NCBI GenBank assembly: GCA_963210315.1
Contig: OY723239.1
Location: forward strand, 310,001 to 374,000
Source: Rhynchopus euleeides
Lineage: Eukaryota > Euglenozoa > Diplonemea > Diplonemida > Diplonemidae
Direction: 5' to 3'
DNA: 64,000 nt
Shown in pieces: positions 32,783 to 45,100 of the stretch. The position numbers and the translations under genes were made by a program. Under the pieces are notes generated by a model. That model made no database searches, was not told the origin of the DNA, and worked only from the letters and a program-made list of their open reading frames with translations. Each line of letters starts with the position of its first letter. Position 1 is the first letter of the stretch.

Positions 32783-35700
32783 TCAAGTGGTTCCGTCAGG
32801 CTCTGGTTCTGTTCCATTACCAGGCTCCCCTGACTGCGATTGTGAGACCTCCGTTCTGTCCGTCTCTGATTTCCCTGGTGGCCCCGTCTCCCGCTCACCA
32901 TCCACCCCTTCACCACCCGTCTGAGACAGAAAAATATCAGGGGAGGCAGGCACCGAGGGCGATATCTGTGCCGGAGGGGCACCCAACAACAAGGGAAGTT
33001 CCACAGCAGGTTCCGTGGCTGACGCCTGTATCTGAGAGCCGCTCACTACCGAGGCAGGTTCTGCACGCTGCCTCTTTGATTGCGGCCCCTTGGGCTTTGG
33101 CGTCACCCGATCCTCCGGGAGAATGACTACAAGGGCTGAAGAAGTCGCAGCCACTGTATCAAGTTGCGGTTGGCTTTCAAACAGGTCCTTCGACTCTTCA
33201 CTCGTTTCGTCACTGCCACTCACTTCGTCTCGGTCCCTCTTCTTCTGGGCCGTATGAACAACTAATTGCCCTTGCTCAGGCTTCGGTTGCAACAAACGGG
33301 GTTGGTCCGTCCCTTGCACCCGTGCTGGGGCGTCCTGCGACTGTATTTGCAGCTGCTTGTTCTCAGACACCTCCAACGCTGACTGCAGGGACAATACCAA
33401 GTTGTTTTGTTGCACGATGAAATCCTTCTGCCGCGCCATTTCTTTCGCCATGGTCATGCCTTGGCGCAGCTGGTGCTGCACCTGCTTAACCAACATGGCC
33501 TTATCCTGATTCTGTTGTTCGTGTAGGCCCTCCTGGATCTGCATATGTTGCTCCTGCATCCCCAGTTGGTCACGGAGTGCCTTCTCATTTTGCATGCTCG
33601 CCGACACGTGAAATTCCAAAAGCATCTTATCTTGCTGTGTACCTTTCAAAGCATTCTCTGTCTGTTCAAGTAAGCGCTGTTGGGATTCTCCCTGAGACGA
33701 GTAGCTGCGGGCCTTGGACTCCACACGTTGCAGTTCCTGGGTGAGGACCGCTTTTTCGTGGGTCGCCTGTGCCCTCAACGCTTCTACCTCCGCCTCTCTT
33801 TCAACACCAAGCTCTTTCATAAAAGCCAACGCAGAGTCTTGCTTATGGAGCTGTCCCTTTAACACGGCCATCTCCTGTCGTTGTTGATTCAAACGGTCCG
33901 CTTTGGCCTGTGCCTCGTTCGCCACCTTTTCCTTCTCCTCATTCACCCTCTCTATCTCACTCTCTGCCTTTGCCAAAGCTTTCTCCTTCTCCACGACTGA
34001 CCTCTCATGATCCTCTGCTGCTCTTTTTTGCTCTGCCTCTCGCACCTCTATCGCCTCTTGGAGTTCCTTCCGGCATAGACTGACGAGCGTCTTCGTTTGC
34101 TCCTCGGTCCGATACCTATCAAGGACTTCCGTGATTTCACTACACAAAGCAAAACGTGCTAGGGCTTCTTCTTCCACAACATGCGCCCGCTCTGCACTTT
34201 CCTCCATTTCCAAAGTCCTGCGTTCCAAAGTCAGGTATTCCTCCCCGCGCTGCTGGGGTGGTTCCTGTGGTTCATTCAAAACAATGGCACTCTTGGGGAC
34301 GGTGGCATCCTGCAGCTTTTGCATTATGTCTTCCGTGTTTCCCGTGAGCCCAGGTTGTTGTGTGGGAGATACATATACTTCTGGCGAGTTGGGCATGCTA
34401 ACCTTCTCCTCCTGAGGGGCATCCTTATCACAATACACGAGGATGGTCGACTCCTTCTCAAGGAAACCCCTGAAGGCATCCATTTCCTCAGCTGTGTTGG
34501 CCACAGTCACGGTGTTGTCGTCAAACAAGGCCATGGCATCCGTGCCACAGCTGATAAAACGGTAATGGCCTCCGTGCGGGGTATTTCCTCTGTGCAGGAC
34601 TGCACCCGTGAGGCGGTACCTTGTAAAGGAAGGCTTCCCTCCGTTATTTCCACTCGACATCAGCAAGTCCGTGTCAATGTTGATCGCTCGAGTCTTGCGC
34701 TCATACATGACACCGTTGCCAACTCTGAGTGTTTTGAAGCGCCAGAGTCGTATAAACAAGTGTGTCGGGAGAGATGTGATTTGCACCGACTTTGTCGCCC
34801 GTTGTTTGTTTGGGGCACACATTTCGCACTCGTAATTAAGCACTTCTTCAGGCATCAGGCTTTCGCAAATTCTGTCGGCCAAAGTCACACCTGTTTTCCC
34901 GGGGTTGTTGAGTGGGACTGACAGTAGGGACAACTGTTCCTCCCTCCCCGTGACCTTCTTGCAATTTTGGCATGCCATGCTTGTGAATGTCCTCACTTCA
35001 GGGATCCATGACTGTACTGTCGGTTGGTCCATCATCCTGAGGTGTTCATTCAGCATTCTCCATTCTGCTTCCAGTGTTGGGACAACCCCCAGACAATACG
35101 CTTCATCCGCGCAATGCTGCTCCCTTGTCTGGAACATACTGTGGATGGCTGTTTGCAACACGGACACTGAATGATCTGTGCGACTCCTGGTGTACATGGA
35201 GTACAATCCCATGAGTATGGGGGTTAGGCCGAGTCCGTTTGAAACAAACTTGCATGCACTGCCTAGGGTAGCTGGAAGTACCGAGTGTGCGAGCATCTGG
35301 TACAGTGCTCCCAGGTAGCAAGTATTTCCCTCATTGACAACACCCCACGACAACGTATTGCTGTGCAGTACCTTCATACTTATCGTGCTCTTCCCCAAAA
35401 CTGGAGGCTGTTGTGAGGGGACGGGTGGAGAGAGGGGAGGAGAGGAGGAAGAGGAAGAGGAAGACAACGGTACGGAAGGGGAGGAGGTAGAGAAGAGAGG
35501 GACAAAAGAATCACTTTCACTCTTGCGTTGGTTCGCACTTCCAGTAGGCTTCACATCCGCCCCTTGCGGTGCGGGGTCTGTGTGGGTGTCCGAAGGGCTG
35601 ATATCCACACACTTTTCTCTCAATGGCATGTCTCGGGTTGGTTTTGCCCACACATACTCCCGTAGCTTGGGGAGAGGGTGTTTGCGATAGTGTCTGTCCA

Positions 35701-36090
35701 CAGCAGTATCAAACAGGCGCTCCATTTTTGCCATTGCAGATGGAGCCACACAAAACAACCTTCGTGTAGTTCTGTACCAAGCACTACGCAATTCGTACGG
35801 CTTCCATCCCCGTCCGAGGAGGCGCCGCAAAATCAGCTCTGCTTCAACCTTGAAATCATCCAGGTTGTTGCACATACCCGCAGACCGTATCAACTGTGAC
35901 ACCAAAATACCCCTTCCTTGGCTTTCTGGTGCTGCACTTGTTCGACAAGTATATTTATTGGGTGTATAGCTTACCCAGTCACTCTCTTTATTGAATACTG
36001 ACATACGGACACGTGTCTTCGTGTCTTCGGGGTCATCGGCGTATCTCTGCCAACGGTTCCTACCCCCCAGAAACACACAATCGTCTTTTC
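32783..36090 (-). CDS. RT-tail / ubiquitin-specific protease (USP, C19) / coiled-coil ORF, 5'-truncated
   Basis: The frame ends in TGA at 32783-32785 and is open through the right junction; the first in-frame ATG is at 36004. Residues are counted from the GTG at 36076. 28-107 (ILVSQLIRSAG, then DDFKVEAELILRRLLGRGW, then ELRSAWYRTTRR) resemble the segment following the palm in cnidarian and mollusc RT-bearing ORFs as I remember them. 180-235 is a Ser/Pro linker. 240-550 is a USP fold: Cys box GVVNEGNTCYLGALYQ with nucleophile C253, zinc-ribbon pairs CQNC (369-372) and CEMC (417-420), His box HRGNTPHGGHYRF with H504, and FDDN (D520) before TILVYCD. The catalytic set looks intact. About 600-920 is a long coiled coil, then an acidic, Pro-rich tail to about 1097. 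Likely role: ubiquitin removal from proteins tied to the element's cycle (inference). A host USP pseudogene or retrogene is the alternative. Confidence 0.7.
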
Positions 36091-36109
36091 CTCCTGCAGT
36101 CGGACACTT
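36091..36109. repeat. Right 19-bp target-site duplication
   Basis: Identical to 32165-32183. The base before it (c at 36090) does not fit the satellite, so the match starts sharply here. Confidence 0.8.
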
Positions 36110-39100
36110 CTGCCTAAGTCCTCAACACCCATTTCAGCACTCTCCTGCAGTCGGACACTTCTGCCTAGGTCCTAAACACCCATTTCAGCACTCTCCTGCA
36201 GTCGGACACTTCTGCCTAGGTCCTAAACACCCATTTCAGCACTCTCCTGCAGTCGCACACCTCTGCCTAAGTCCTCAACACCCATTTCAGCACTCTCCTG
36301 CAGTCGGACACTTCTGCCTAGGTCCTAAACACCCATTTCAGCACTCTCCTGCGGTCGCAAACCTCTGCCTAAGTCCTCAACACCCATTTCAGCACTCTCC
36401 TGCAGTCGGACACTTCTGCCTAGGTCCTAAACACCCATTTCAGCACTCTCCTGCAGTCGCACACCTCTGCCTAAGTCCTCAACACCCATTTCAGCACTCT
36501 CCTGCAGTCGCACACCTCTGCCTAAGTCCTCAACACCCATTTCAGCACTCTCCTGCAGTCGGACACTTCTGCCTAGGTCCTAAACACCCATTTCAGCACT
36601 CTCCTGCAGTCGGACACTTCTGCCTAGGTCCTAAAGACCCATTTCAGCACTCTCCTGCAGTCGCACACCTCTGCCTAAGTCCTCAACACCCATTTCAGCA
36701 CTCTCCTGCAGTCGGACACTTCTGCCTAAGTCCTCAACACCCATTTCAGCACTCTCCTGCAGTCGGACACTTCTGCCTAGGTCCTAAACACCCATTTCAG
36801 CACTCTCCTGCAGTCGGACACTTCTGCCTAGGTCCTAAACACCCATTTCAGCACTCTCCTGCAGTCGCACACCTCTGCCTAGGTCCTAAACACCCATTTC
36901 AGCACTCTCCTGCAGTCGCACACCTCGGCCTAAGTCCTCAACACCCATTTCAGCACTCTCCTGCAGTCGGACACTTCTGCCTAGGTCCTAAACACCCATT
37001 TCAGCACTCTCCTGCAGTCGGACACTTCTGCCTAGGTCCTAAACACCCATTTCAGCACTCTCCTGCAGTCGCACACCTCTGCCTAGGTCCTAAACACCCA
37101 TTTCAGCACTCTCCTGCAGTCGCACACCTCTGCCTAAGTCCTCAACACCCATTTCAGCACTCTCCTGCAGTCGGACACTTCTGCCTAGGTCCTAAACACC
37201 CATTTCAGCACTCTCCTGCAGTCGGACACTTCTGCCTAGGTCCTAAACACCCATTTCAGCACTCTCCTGCAGTCGCACACCTCTGCCTAAGTCCTCAACA
37301 CCCATTTCAGCACTCTCCTGCAGTCGGACACTTCTGCCTAGGTCCTAAACACCCATTTCAGCACTCTCCTGCAGTCGCACACCTCTGCCTAGGTCCTAAA
37401 CACCCATTTCAGCACTCTCCTGCAGTCGCACACCTCTGCCTAGGTCCTAAACACCCATTTCAGCACTCTCCTGCAGTCGGACACTTCTGCCTAGGTCCTA
37501 AACACCCATTTCAGCACTCTCCTGCAGTCGCACACCTCGGCCTAAGTCCTCAACACCCATTTCAGCACTCTCCTGCAGTCGCACACCTCGGCCTAAGTCC
37601 TCAACACCCATTTCAGCACTCTCCTGCAGTCGGACACTTCTGCCTAGGTCCTAAACACCCATTTCAGCACTCTCCTGCAGTCGGACACTTCTGCCTAGGT
37701 CCTAAACACCCATTTCAGCACTCTCCTGCAGTCGCACACCTCTGCCTAGGTCCTAAACACCCATTTCAGCACTCTCCTGCAGTCGCACACCTCTGCCTAA
37801 GTCCTCAACACCCATTTCAGCACTCTCCTGCAGTCGCACACCTCTGCCTAAGTCCTCAACACCCATTTCAGCACTCTCCTGCAGTCGGACACTTCTGCCT
37901 AGGTCCTAAAAACCCATTTCAGCACTCTCCTGCAGTCGGACACTTCTGCCTAGGTCCTAAACACCCATTTCAGCACTCTCCTGCAGTCGCACACCTCTGC
38001 CTAAGTCCTCAACACCCATTTCAGCACTCTCCTGCAGTCGGACACTTCTGCCTAGGTCCTAAACACCCATTTCAGCACTCTCCTGCAGTCGGACACTCCT
38101 GCCTAAGTCCTCAACACCCATTTCGGCACTCTCCTGCAGTCGCACACCTCTGCCTAAGTCCTCAACACCCATTTCAGCACTCTCCTGCAGTCGGACACTT
38201 CTGCCTAGGTCCTAAACACCCATTTCAGCACTCTCCTGCAGTCGGACACTTCTGCCTAAGTCCTCAACACCCATTTCGGCACTCTCCTGCAGTCGCACAC
38301 CTCTGCCTAAGTCCTCAACACCCATTTCAGCACTCTCCTGCAGTCGGACACTTCTGCCTAGGTCCTAAACACCCATTTCAGCACTCTCCTGCAGTCGCAC
38401 ACCTCTGCCTAAGTCCTCAACACCCATTTCAGCACTCTCCTGCAGTCGGACACTTCTGCCTAAGTCCTCAACACCCATTTCAGCACTCTCCTGCAGTCGG
38501 ACACTTCTGCCTAGGTCCTAAACACCCATTTCAGCACTCTCCTGCAGTCGCACACCTCTGCCTAGGTCCTAAACACCCATTTCAGCACTCTCCTGCAGTC
38601 GCACACCTCGGCCTAAGTCCTCAACACCCATTTCAGCACTCTCCTGCAGTCGGACACTTCTGCCTAGGTCCTAAACACCCATTTCAGCACTCTCCTGCAG
38701 TCGCACACCTCTGCCTAGGTCCTCAACACCCATTTCAGCACTCTCCTGCAGTCGGACACTTCTGCCTAGGTCCTAAACACCCATTTCAGCACTCTCCTGC
38801 AGTCGGACACTTCTGCCTAGGTCCTAAACACCCATTTCAGCACTCTCCTGCAGTCGCACACCTCTGCCTAGGTCCTAAACACCCATTTCAGCACTCTCCT
38901 GCGGTCGCACACCTCTGCCTAAGTCCTCAACACCCATTTCAGCACTCTCCTGCAGTCGCACACCTCTGCCTAAGTCCTCAACACCCATTTCAGCACTCTC
39001 CTGCAGTCGGACACTTCTGCCTAGGTCCTAAACACCCATTTCAGCACTCTCCTGCAGTCGGACACTTCTGCCTAGGTCCTAAACACCCATTTCAGCACTC

Positions 39101-42100
39101 TCCTGCGGTCGCAAACCTCTGCCTAAGTCCTCAACACCCATTTCAGCACTCTCCTGCAGTCGGACACTTCTGCCTAGGTCCTAAACACCCATTTCAGCAC
39201 TCTCCTGCAGTCGCACACCTCTGCCTAAGTCCTCAACACCCATTTCAGCACTCTCCTGCAGTCGCACACCTCTGCCTAAGTCCTCAACACCCATTTCAGC
39301 ACTCTCCTGCAGTCGGACACTTCTGCCTAGGTCCTAAACACCCATTTCAGCACTCTCCTGCAGTCGGACACTTCTGCCTAGGTCCTAAAGACCCATTTCA
39401 GCACTCTCCTGCAGTCGCACACCTCTGCCTAAGTCCTCAACACCCATTTCAGCACTCTCCTGCAGTCGGACACTTCTGCCTAGGTCCTAAACACCCATTT
39501 CAGCACTCTCCTGCAGTCGGACACTTCTGCCTAGGTCCTAAAGACCCATTTCAGCACTCTCCTGCAGTCGCACACCTCTGCCTAAGTCCTCAACACCCAT
39601 TTCAGCACTCTCCTGCAGTCGGACACTTCTGCCTAGGTCCTAAACACCCATTTCAGCACTCTCCTGCAGTCGCACACCTCTGCCTAAGTCCTCAACACCC
39701 ATTTCAGCACTCTCCTGCAGTCGGACACTTCTGCCTAGGTCCTAAACACCCATTTCAGCACTCTCCTGCAGTCGGACACTTCTGCCTAAGTCCTCAACAC
39801 CCATTTCGGCACTCTCCTGCAGTCGGACACTTCTGCCTAAGTCCTCAACACCCATTTCAGCACTCTCCTGCAGTCGGACACTTCTGCCTAGGTCCTAAAC
39901 ACCCATTTCAGCACTCTCCTGCAGTCGGACACTTCTGCCTAAGTCCTCAACACCCATTTCGGCACTCTCCTGCAGTCGCACACCTCTGCCTAAGTCCTCA
40001 ACACCCATTTCAGCACTCTCCTGCAGTCGGACACTTCTGCCTAGGTCCTAAACACCCATTTCAGCACTCTCCTGCAGTCGCACACCTCTGCCTAAGTCCT
40101 CAACACCCATTTCAGCACTCTCCTGCAGTCGGACACTTCTGCCTAGGTCCTAAACACCCATTTCAGCACTCTCCTGCAGTCGGACACTTCTGCCTAGGTC
40201 CTAAACACCCATTTCAGCACTCTCCTGCAGTCGCACACCTCTGCCTAGGTCCTAAACACCCATTTCAGCACTCTCCTGCAGTCGCACACCTCGGCCTAAG
40301 TCCTCAACACCCATTTCAGCACTCTCCTGCAGTCGGACACTTCTGCCTAGGTCCTAAACACCCATTTCAGCACTCTCCTGCAGTCGGACACTTCTGCCTA
40401 GGTCCTAAACACCCATTTCAGCACTCTCCTGCAGTCGCACACCTCTGCCTAGGTCCTAAACAGCCATTTCAGCACTCTCCTGCAGTCGGACACTTCTGCC
40501 TAGGTCCTAAACACCCATTTCAGCACTCTCCTGCAGTCGGACACTTCTGCCTAGGTCCTAAACACCCATTTCAGCACTCTCCTGCAGTCAGACACTTCTG
40601 CCTAGGTCCTAAACACCCATTTCAGCACTCTCCTGCAGTCGGACACTTCTGCCTAGGTCCTAAACACCCATTTCAGCACTCTCCTGCAGTCGGACACTTC
40701 TGCCTAGGTCCTAAACACCCATTTCAGCACTCTCCTGCAGTCGCACACCTCTGCCTAAGTCCTCAACACCCATTTCAGCACGCTCCTGCAGTCGGACACT
40801 TCTGCCTAGGTCCTAAACACCCATTTCAGCACTCTCCTGCAGTCGGACATTTCTGCCTAGGTCCTAAACACCCATTTCAGCACTCTCCTGCAATCGGACA
40901 CTTCTGCCTAGGTCCTAAACACCCATTTCAGCACTCTCCTGCAGTCGGACACTTCTGCCTAGGTCCTAAACACCCATTTCAGCACTCTCCTGCAGTCAGA
41001 CACTTCTGCCTAGGTCCTAAACACCCATTTCAGCACTCTCCTGCAGTCGGACACTTCTGCCTAGGTCCTAAACACCCATTTCAGCACTCTCCTGCAGTCG
41101 GACACTTCTGCCTAGGTCCTAAACACCCATTTCAGCACTCTCCTGCAGTCGCACACCTCTGCCTAAGTCCTCAACACCCATTTCAGCACTCTCCTGCAGT
41201 CGCACACCTCTGCCTAAGTCCTCAACACCCATTTCAGCACTCTCCTGCAGTCGGACACTTCTGCCTAGGTCCTAAACACCCATTTCAGCACTCTCCTGCA
41301 GTCGGACACTTCTGCCTAGGTCCTAAAGACCCATTTCAGCACTCTCCTGCAGTCGCACACCTCTGCCTAAGTCCTCAACACCCATTTCAGCACTCTCCTG
41401 CAGTCGGACACTTCTGCCTAAGTCCTCAACACCCATTTCAGCACTCTCCTGCAGTCGGACACTTCTGCCTAGGTCCTAAACACCCATTTCAGCACTCTCC
41501 TGCAGTCGGACACTTCTGCCTAGGTCCTAAACACCCATTTCAGCACTCTCCTGCAGTCGCACACCTCTGCCTAGGTCCTAAACACCCATTTCAGCACTCT
41601 CCTGCAGTCGCACACCTCGGCCTAAGTCCTCAACACCCATTTCAGCACTCTCCTGCAGTCGGACACTTCTGCCTAGGTCCTAAACACCCATTTCAGCACT
41701 CTCCTGCAGTCGGACACTTCTGCCTAGGTCCTAAACACCCACTTCAGCACTCTCCTGCAGTCGCACACCTCTGCCTAGGTCCTAAACACCCATTTCAGCA
41801 CTCTCCTGCAGTCGGACACTTCTGCCTAGGTCCTAAACACCCATTTCAGCACTCTCCTGCAGTCGGACACTTCTGCCTAGGTCCTAAACACCCATTTCAG
41901 CACTCTCCTGCAGTCAGACACTTCTGCCTAGGTCCTAAACACCCATTTCAGCACTCTCCTGCAGTCGGACACTTCTGCCTAGGTCCTAAACACCCATTTC
42001 AGCACTCTCCTGCAGTCGGACACTTCTGCCTAGGTCCTAAACACCCATTTCAGCACTCTCCTGCAGTCGCACACCTCTGCCTAAGGCCTCAACACCCATT

Positions 42101-45100
42101 TCAGCACGCTCCTGCAGTCGGACACTTCTGCCTAGGTCCTAAACACCCATTTCAGCACTCTCCTGCAGTCGGACACTTCTGCCTAGGTCCTAAACACCCA
42201 TTTCAGCACTCTCCTGCAGTCGGACACTTCTGCCTAAGTCCTCAACACCCATTTCAGCACTCTCCTGCAGTCGGACACTTCTGCCTAGGTCCTAAACACC
42301 CATTTCAGCACTCTCCTGCAGTCGGACACTTCTGCCTAGGTCCTAAACACCCATTTCAGCACTCTCCTGCAGTCGCACACCTCTGCCTAAGTCCTCAACA
42401 CCCATTTCAGCACTCTCCTGCAGTCGGACACTTCTGCCTAGGTCCTAAACACCCATTTCAGCACTCTCCTGCAGTCGGACACTTCTGCCTAAGTCCTCAA
42501 CACCCATTTCAGCACTCTCCTGCAGTCGGACACTTCTGCCTAGGTCCTAAACACCCATTTCAGCACTCTCCTGCAGTCGGACACTTCTGCCTAGGTCCTA
42601 AACACCCATTTCAGCACTCTCCTGCAGTCGCACACCTCTGCCTAGGTCCTAAACACCCATTTCAGCACTCTCCTGCAGTCGCACACCTCTGCCTAAGTCC
42701 TCAACACCCATTTCAGCACTCTCCTGCAGTCGGACACTTCTGCCTAGGTCCTAAACACCCATTTCAGCACTCTCCTGCAGTCGGACACTTCTGCCTAGGT
42801 CCTAAACACCCATTTCAGCACTCTCCTGCGGTCGCAAACCTCTGCCTAAGTCCTCAACACCCATTTCAGCACTCTCCTGCAGTCGGACACTTCTGCCTAG
42901 GTCCTCAACACCCATTTCAGCACTCTCCTGCAGTCGGACACTTCTGCCTAGGTCCTAAACACCCATTTCAGCACTCTCCTGCAGTCGGACACTTCTGCCT
43001 AGGTCCTAAACACCCATTTCAGCACTCTCCTGCAGTCGCACACCTCTGCCTAAGTCCTCAACACCCATTTCAGCACTCTCCTGCAGTCGGACACTTCTGC
43101 CTAGGTCCTAAACACCCATTTCAGCACTCTCCTGCAGTCGGACACTTCTGCCTAAGTCCTCAACACCCATTTCAGCACTCTCCTGCAGTCGGACACTTCT
43201 GCCTAGGTCCTAAACACCCATTTCAGCACTCTCCTGCAGTCGGACACTTCTGCCTAGGTCCTAAACACCCATTTCAGCACTCTCCTGCAGTCGCACACCT
43301 CTGCCTAGGTCCTAAACACCCATTTCAGCACTCTCCTGCAGTCGCACACCTCTGCCTAAGTCCTCAACACCCATTTCAGCACTCTCCTGCAGTCGGACAC
43401 TTCTGCCTAGGTCCTAAACACCCATTTCAGCACTCTCCTGCAGTCGGACACTTCTGCCTAGGTCCTAAACACCCATTTCAGCACTCTCCTGCGGTCGCAA
43501 ACCTCTGCCTAAGTCCTCAACACCCATTTCAGCACTCTCCTGCAGTCGGACACTTCTGCCTAGGTCCTCAACACCCATTTCAGCACTCTCCTGCAGTCGG
43601 ACACTTCTGCCTAGGTCCTAAACACCCATTTCAGCACTCTCCTGCAGTCGGACACTTCTGCCTAGGTCCTAAACACCCATTTCAGCACTCTCCTGCAGTC
43701 GCACACCTCTGCCTAAGTCCTCAACACCCATTTCAGCACTCTCCTGCAGTCGGACACTTCTGCCTAGGTCCTCAACACCCATTTCAGCACTCTCCTGCAG
43801 TCGGACACTTCTGCCTAGGTCCTAAACACCCATTTCAGCACTCTCCTGCAGTCGGACACTTCTGCCTAGGTCCTAAACACCCATTTCAGCACTCTGCTGC
43901 AGTCGGACACTTCTGCCTAGGTCCTAAACACCCATTTCAGCACTCTCCTGCAGTCGGACACTTCTGCCTAGGTCCTAAACACCCATTTCAGCACTCTCCT
44001 GCGGTCGCAAACCTCTGCCTAAGTCCTCAACACCCATTTCAGCACTCTCCTGCAGTCGGACACTTCTGCCTAGGTCCTAAACACCCATTTCAGCACTCTC
44101 CTGCAGTCGCACACCTCTGCCTAAGTCCTCAACACCCATTTCAGCACTCTCCTGCAGTCGCACACCTCTGCCTAAGTCCTCAACACCCATTTCAGCACTC
44201 TCCTGCAGTCGGACACTTCTGCCTAGGTCCTAAACACCCATTTCAGCACTCTCCTGCAGTCGGACACTTCTGCCTAAGTCCTCAACACCCATTTCAGCAC
44301 TCTCCTGCAGTCGGACACTTCTGCCTAGGTCCTAAACACCCATTTCAGCACTCTCCTGCAGTCGGACACTTCTGCCTAGGTCCTAAACACCCATTTCAGC
44401 ACTCTCCTGCAGTCGCACACCTCTGCCTAGGTCCTAAACACCCATTTCAGCACTCTCCTGCAGTCGCACACCTCTGCCTAAGTCCTCAACACCCATTTCA
44501 GCACTCTCCTGCAGTCGGACACTTCTGCCTAGGTCCTAAACACCCATTTCAGCACTCTCCTGCAGTCGGACACTTCTGCCTAGGTCCTAAACACCCATTT
44601 CAGCACTCTCCTGCGGTCGCAAACCTCTGCCTAAGTCCTCAACACCCATTTCAGCACTCTCCTGCAGTCGGACACTTCTGCCTAGGTCCTCAACACCCAT
44701 TTCAGCACTCTCCTGCAGTCGGACACTTCTGCCTAGGTCCTAAACACCCATTTCAGCACTCTCCTGCAGTCGGACACTTCTGCCTAGGTCCTAAACACCC
44801 ATTTCAGCACTCTCCTGCAGTCGCACACCTCTGCCTAAGTCCTCAACACCCATTTCAGCACTCTCCTGCAGTCGGACACTTCTGCCTAGGTCCTCAACAC
44901 CCATTTCAGCACTCTCCTGCAGTCGGACACTTCTGCCTAGGTCCTAAACACCCATTTCAGCACTCTCCTGCAGTCGGACACTTCTGCCTAGGTCCTAAAC
45001 ACCCATTTCAGCACTCTGCTGCAGTCGGACACTTCTGCCTAGGTCCTAAACACCCATTTCAGCACTCTCCTGCAGTCGGACACTTCTGCCTAGGTCCTAA

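Larger units (their letters stand above)
32184..36090 (-). mobile_element. 5'-truncated retroelement insertion carrying a USP-type protease
   Basis: 3,907 bp of non-satellite DNA inserted into the array, flanked by a 19-bp target-site duplication. The termini are unrelated to each other (no inverted repeats, no LTRs). The coding strand is minus. Its 3' end (left) has AATAAA at 32201-32206, 17 bases from the junction, without a long A-tail. Its 5' end (right) opens directly into coding sequence with no start codon, as in the 5' truncation common to target-primed retroelements. The ORF's first part resembles the region after the reverse-transcriptase palm in some eukaryotic retroelements. The class is not settled; LINE-like or Penelope-like are both possible. 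A retrocopied host gene is the main alternative. Confidence 0.65.

Noticed and set aside
32783-36076. Ordinary host USP gene with GTG start
   Set aside because: GTG is an unlikely eukaryotic start, the frame continues to the junction, and a 19-bp duplication brackets the segment; kept only as an alternative.
32184-36090. DNA transposon with terminal inverted repeats
   Set aside because: The two ends (TACTATCATG and the complement of the right end, GAAAAGACGA) do not match, and the 19-bp duplication is too long for common cut-and-paste families.
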